Below are positions 47,915 through 49,261 of a stretch of 49,261 nt of DNA, piece by piece. Made by a program: the position numbers and the translations under genes. The notes beneath the pieces were generated by a model, which did no database searches, was not told the origin of the DNA, and saw nothing but the letters and a program-made list of their open reading frames with translations. The stretch lies in contig NZ_JSBN01000061.1 in NCBI RefSeq assembly GCF_000797515.1, positions 1 to 49,261 of the forward strand. Reading direction: 5' to 3'. The stretch is from Sphingomonas sp. Ant H11. Its GTDB lineage: Bacteria; Pseudomonadota; Alphaproteobacteria; Sphingomonadales; Sphingomonadaceae. The first letter of the stretch is position 1. The number at the start of each line of letters is the position of its first letter.

Positions 47915-48919
47915 TCAAGCATCCTTCCCCTCATACGCCTCGACGATGCGCCCGACGATCGGGTGGCGCACCACGTCGCCGCTGCCGAAGCGGCAGATCG
48001 ACAGGCCTTCGACGCCCTCCAGCCGACCGACCGCGTCGTTCAGCCCCGACGCGTTCATCCCGCCGGGAAGATCGGTCTGCTTGGGATCGCCGCACACCAC
48101 CATGCGGCTGTTTTCGCCAAAGCGGGTGAGGAACATCTTCATTTGCGCAGGCGTGGTGTTCTGCGCTTCGTCGAGGATGATGAAGGCATCGGCCAGCGTG
48201 CGCCCGCGCATGAAGGCGATCGGCGCGATCTCGATTTCACCGCTGGCGATGCGCCGTTCGACTTGCTCGGCGGGCAGGCAGTCGTTGAGCGCATCGTAGA
48301 GCGGGCGGAGATAGGGATCGACCTTCTCCTTCATGTCGCCGGGCAGGAAGCCGAGCTTTTCGCCCGCCTCCACCGCCGGACGCGACAGGATCAGCCGCTG
48401 CACGCTGCCGGTGATGAGCTGCGCGACGGCTTGTGCGACCGCGATATAGGTCTTGCCGGTGCCCGCTGGCCCAAGCGCGAAGATGATGTCGTTGTTCAGC
48501 AATTGCCGCATGTAATGCGCTTGCGCGATGGTGCGCGGCACGATCGTCTTCTTGCGCGTGCGGATCATGATTTGCGGCACCGCGCCGCCACCGGCATCGG
48601 CCTGGATGATCCCGGCGAGCGTCGGCTCGCTCGACATGGCGATGACCGCGTCGATCAGGCCGGGATCGACCACTTCGCCGCGCACGATGCGGTTGTAGAG
48701 CCCGTGCAGCACATCGCGCGCCTGCGCCACCGCTTCGGCGCTGCCCTCCAGCCCCACCTTATTGCCGCGCGCGGTGATATAGACGCCGAGCTTGTTCTCC
48801 AGCGCGAGCAGATTCTGGTCGAACTCCCCGAACAGTTGCGCCATCAATTGGGGCCGGTCGAACACCAGTTCAGCGCGACTACGATCACCGGATTGCGCGG
48901 GGACAGGCTTGCGGCTCAT
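47915..48919 (-). CDS. phoH: PhoH-family ATPase
   Basis: 334 residues. A KH-like N-terminal part (LGVYITARGNKVGLEGSAEA) is followed by the P-loop helicase-type ATPase domain: Walker A FALGPAGTGKTYIAVAQAVA, RPAVEAGEKLGFLPGDMKEK, Walker B FIILDEAQNTTPAQMKMFLT and CGDPKQTDLPGGMNASGLND. PhoH-like proteins act in RNA metabolism and are usually encoded next to ybeY. Here vapBC and a vapC remnant separate them. Confidence 0.94.
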   Translation of the reverse strand: MSRKPVPAQSGDRSRAELVFDRPQLMAQLFGEFDQNLLALENKLGVYITARGNKVGLEGSAEAVAQARDVLHGLYNRIVRGEVVDPGLIDAVIAMSSEPTLAGIIQADAGGGAVPQIMIRTRKKTIVPRTIAQAHYMRQLLNNDIIFALGPAGTGKTYIAVAQAVAQLITGSVQRLILSRPAVEAGEKLGFLPGDMKEKVDPYLRPLYDALNDCLPAEQVERRIASGEIEIAPIAFMRGRTLADAFIILDEAQNTTPAQMKMFLTRFGENSRMVVCGDPKQTDLPGGMNASGLNDAVGRLEGVEGLSICRFGSGDVVRHPIVGRIVEAYEGKDA

Positions 48920-49008
48920 GCGTTTCCTTTGCTCTGTTGGGTGGGCAACACTTTAGGAAGACAATGCGAGGCCGCGGATCGCGTGCTTGATCGGGGGGCG
49001 GGCAGATA

Positions 49009-49155
49009 TCAGCGTCGCAGCCCGATACGCTCGAGCACGATGCGTCCGCCCGACAGCAGGATCATGCCGACACCCGCCGCGATATAAACCCACAAGGCCA
49101 CCGGATTGCGCTTCCATTGCGGCGGAACGAGATCGGTTGGCGCGGGCTTCGACAT
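49009..49155 (-). CDS. 48-residue single-pass membrane protein
   Basis: A short ORF upstream of phoH: MSKPAPTDLVPPQWKRNPVA, then a hydrophobic helix LWVYIAAGVGMILLSGG and a basic end RIVLERIGLRR. The composition (N-terminal soluble, one helix, Arg-rich end) fits a small inner-membrane protein. It lies on the same strand, about 90 bases before phoH. No family known to me. Confidence 0.55.
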   Translation of the reverse strand: MSKPAPTDLVPPQWKRNPVALWVYIAAGVGMILLSGGRIVLERIGLRR

Positions 49156-49205
49156 GGCCCCTATTTGGGCTTTTTGTTAGGCGGTGTCGAGGGGTGTGTG
49201 CGGCT

Positions 49206-49226
49206 CCCCTCCCTGAAAGGGAGGGG
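49206..49226. repeat. G/C-rich hairpin of a common intergenic repeat type
   Basis: CCCCTCCCT (49206-49214) and AGGGAGGGG (49218-49226) form a 9-bp stem with a three-base loop, followed by CTGGGGGTGGG. The core CCCTCCC/GGGAGGG resembles the ends of the 145-bp element near lnt, so the two may be related interspersed repeats. Confidence 0.5.
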
Positions 49227-49261
49227 CTGGGGGTGGGTTGGGTTTGAGGCGGGCGTCCGGG

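Overview
This is a high-G+C, gene-dense chromosomal window. The gene set points to a sphingomonad (Sphingomonas-type alphaproteobacterium): FecI/FecR with an STN-domain TonB receptor, DUF3617 and DUF2721 proteins, the small UvrB/UvrC-motif protein, and the phoH-ybeY-corC-lnt-metK-trmB series. I see no rRNA, tRNA, CRISPR array, prophage or intact insertion sequence.

Layout. 1-6.6 kb: end of an unknown gene, a GGDEF-EAL-PilZ cyclic-di-GMP protein, class I fumarase, an EamA transporter, a metallo-beta-lactamase-fold hydrolase and a small membrane protein. 6.7-8.1 kb: an accessory operon made of an orphan C-terminal domain of a contractile-injection-system tape-measure protein and two tandem YezG-like immunity genes. 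8.1-14 kb: DUF3617 lipoprotein, uvrB, a HigBA-type toxin-antitoxin pair, a PRC-barrel protein, an MHS-type MFS transporter and a lipoprotein. 14.1-14.4 kb: a gene-free, structured stretch with an 18-codon ORF whose Shine-Dalgarno is complementary to the whole 16S rRNA tail, ending in an intrinsic terminator. 14.5-18.4 kb: small membrane protein, exported amidase, DUF2721, GNAT and UVR-motif proteins. 18.7-26.3 kb: a MASE1-PAS histidine kinase followed by FecI sigma, FecR, STN-TonB receptor and a Tat-exported phosphoesterase, probably a signal-controlled nutrient-uptake locus. 26.4-32 kb: a three-gene redox set under a divergent LysR gene, HNH protein, a secreted lactonase-like enzyme divergent from an AraC regulator, and the tail of a decayed AAA-ATPase gene. 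32-49 kb: the conserved series phoH, ybeY, corC, lnt, metK, trmB in order on the minus strand but pulled apart. VapBC sits between phoH and ybeY; katG, a GSDH-type sugar dehydrogenase, a bile-acid:sodium-type symporter and other genes sit between corC and lnt; two exported proteins and an EAL protein sit between metK and trmB.

Data quality matters here. I count 17 single-base frameshifts in 14 otherwise well-preserved genes (fumarase, uvrB, lnt, the histidine kinase, the TonB receptor and others). Many lie in short homopolymers, and restoring one base recovers full-length family homology each time. I read these as residual sequencing errors, not decay, and annotate the genes as single loci over their full span.
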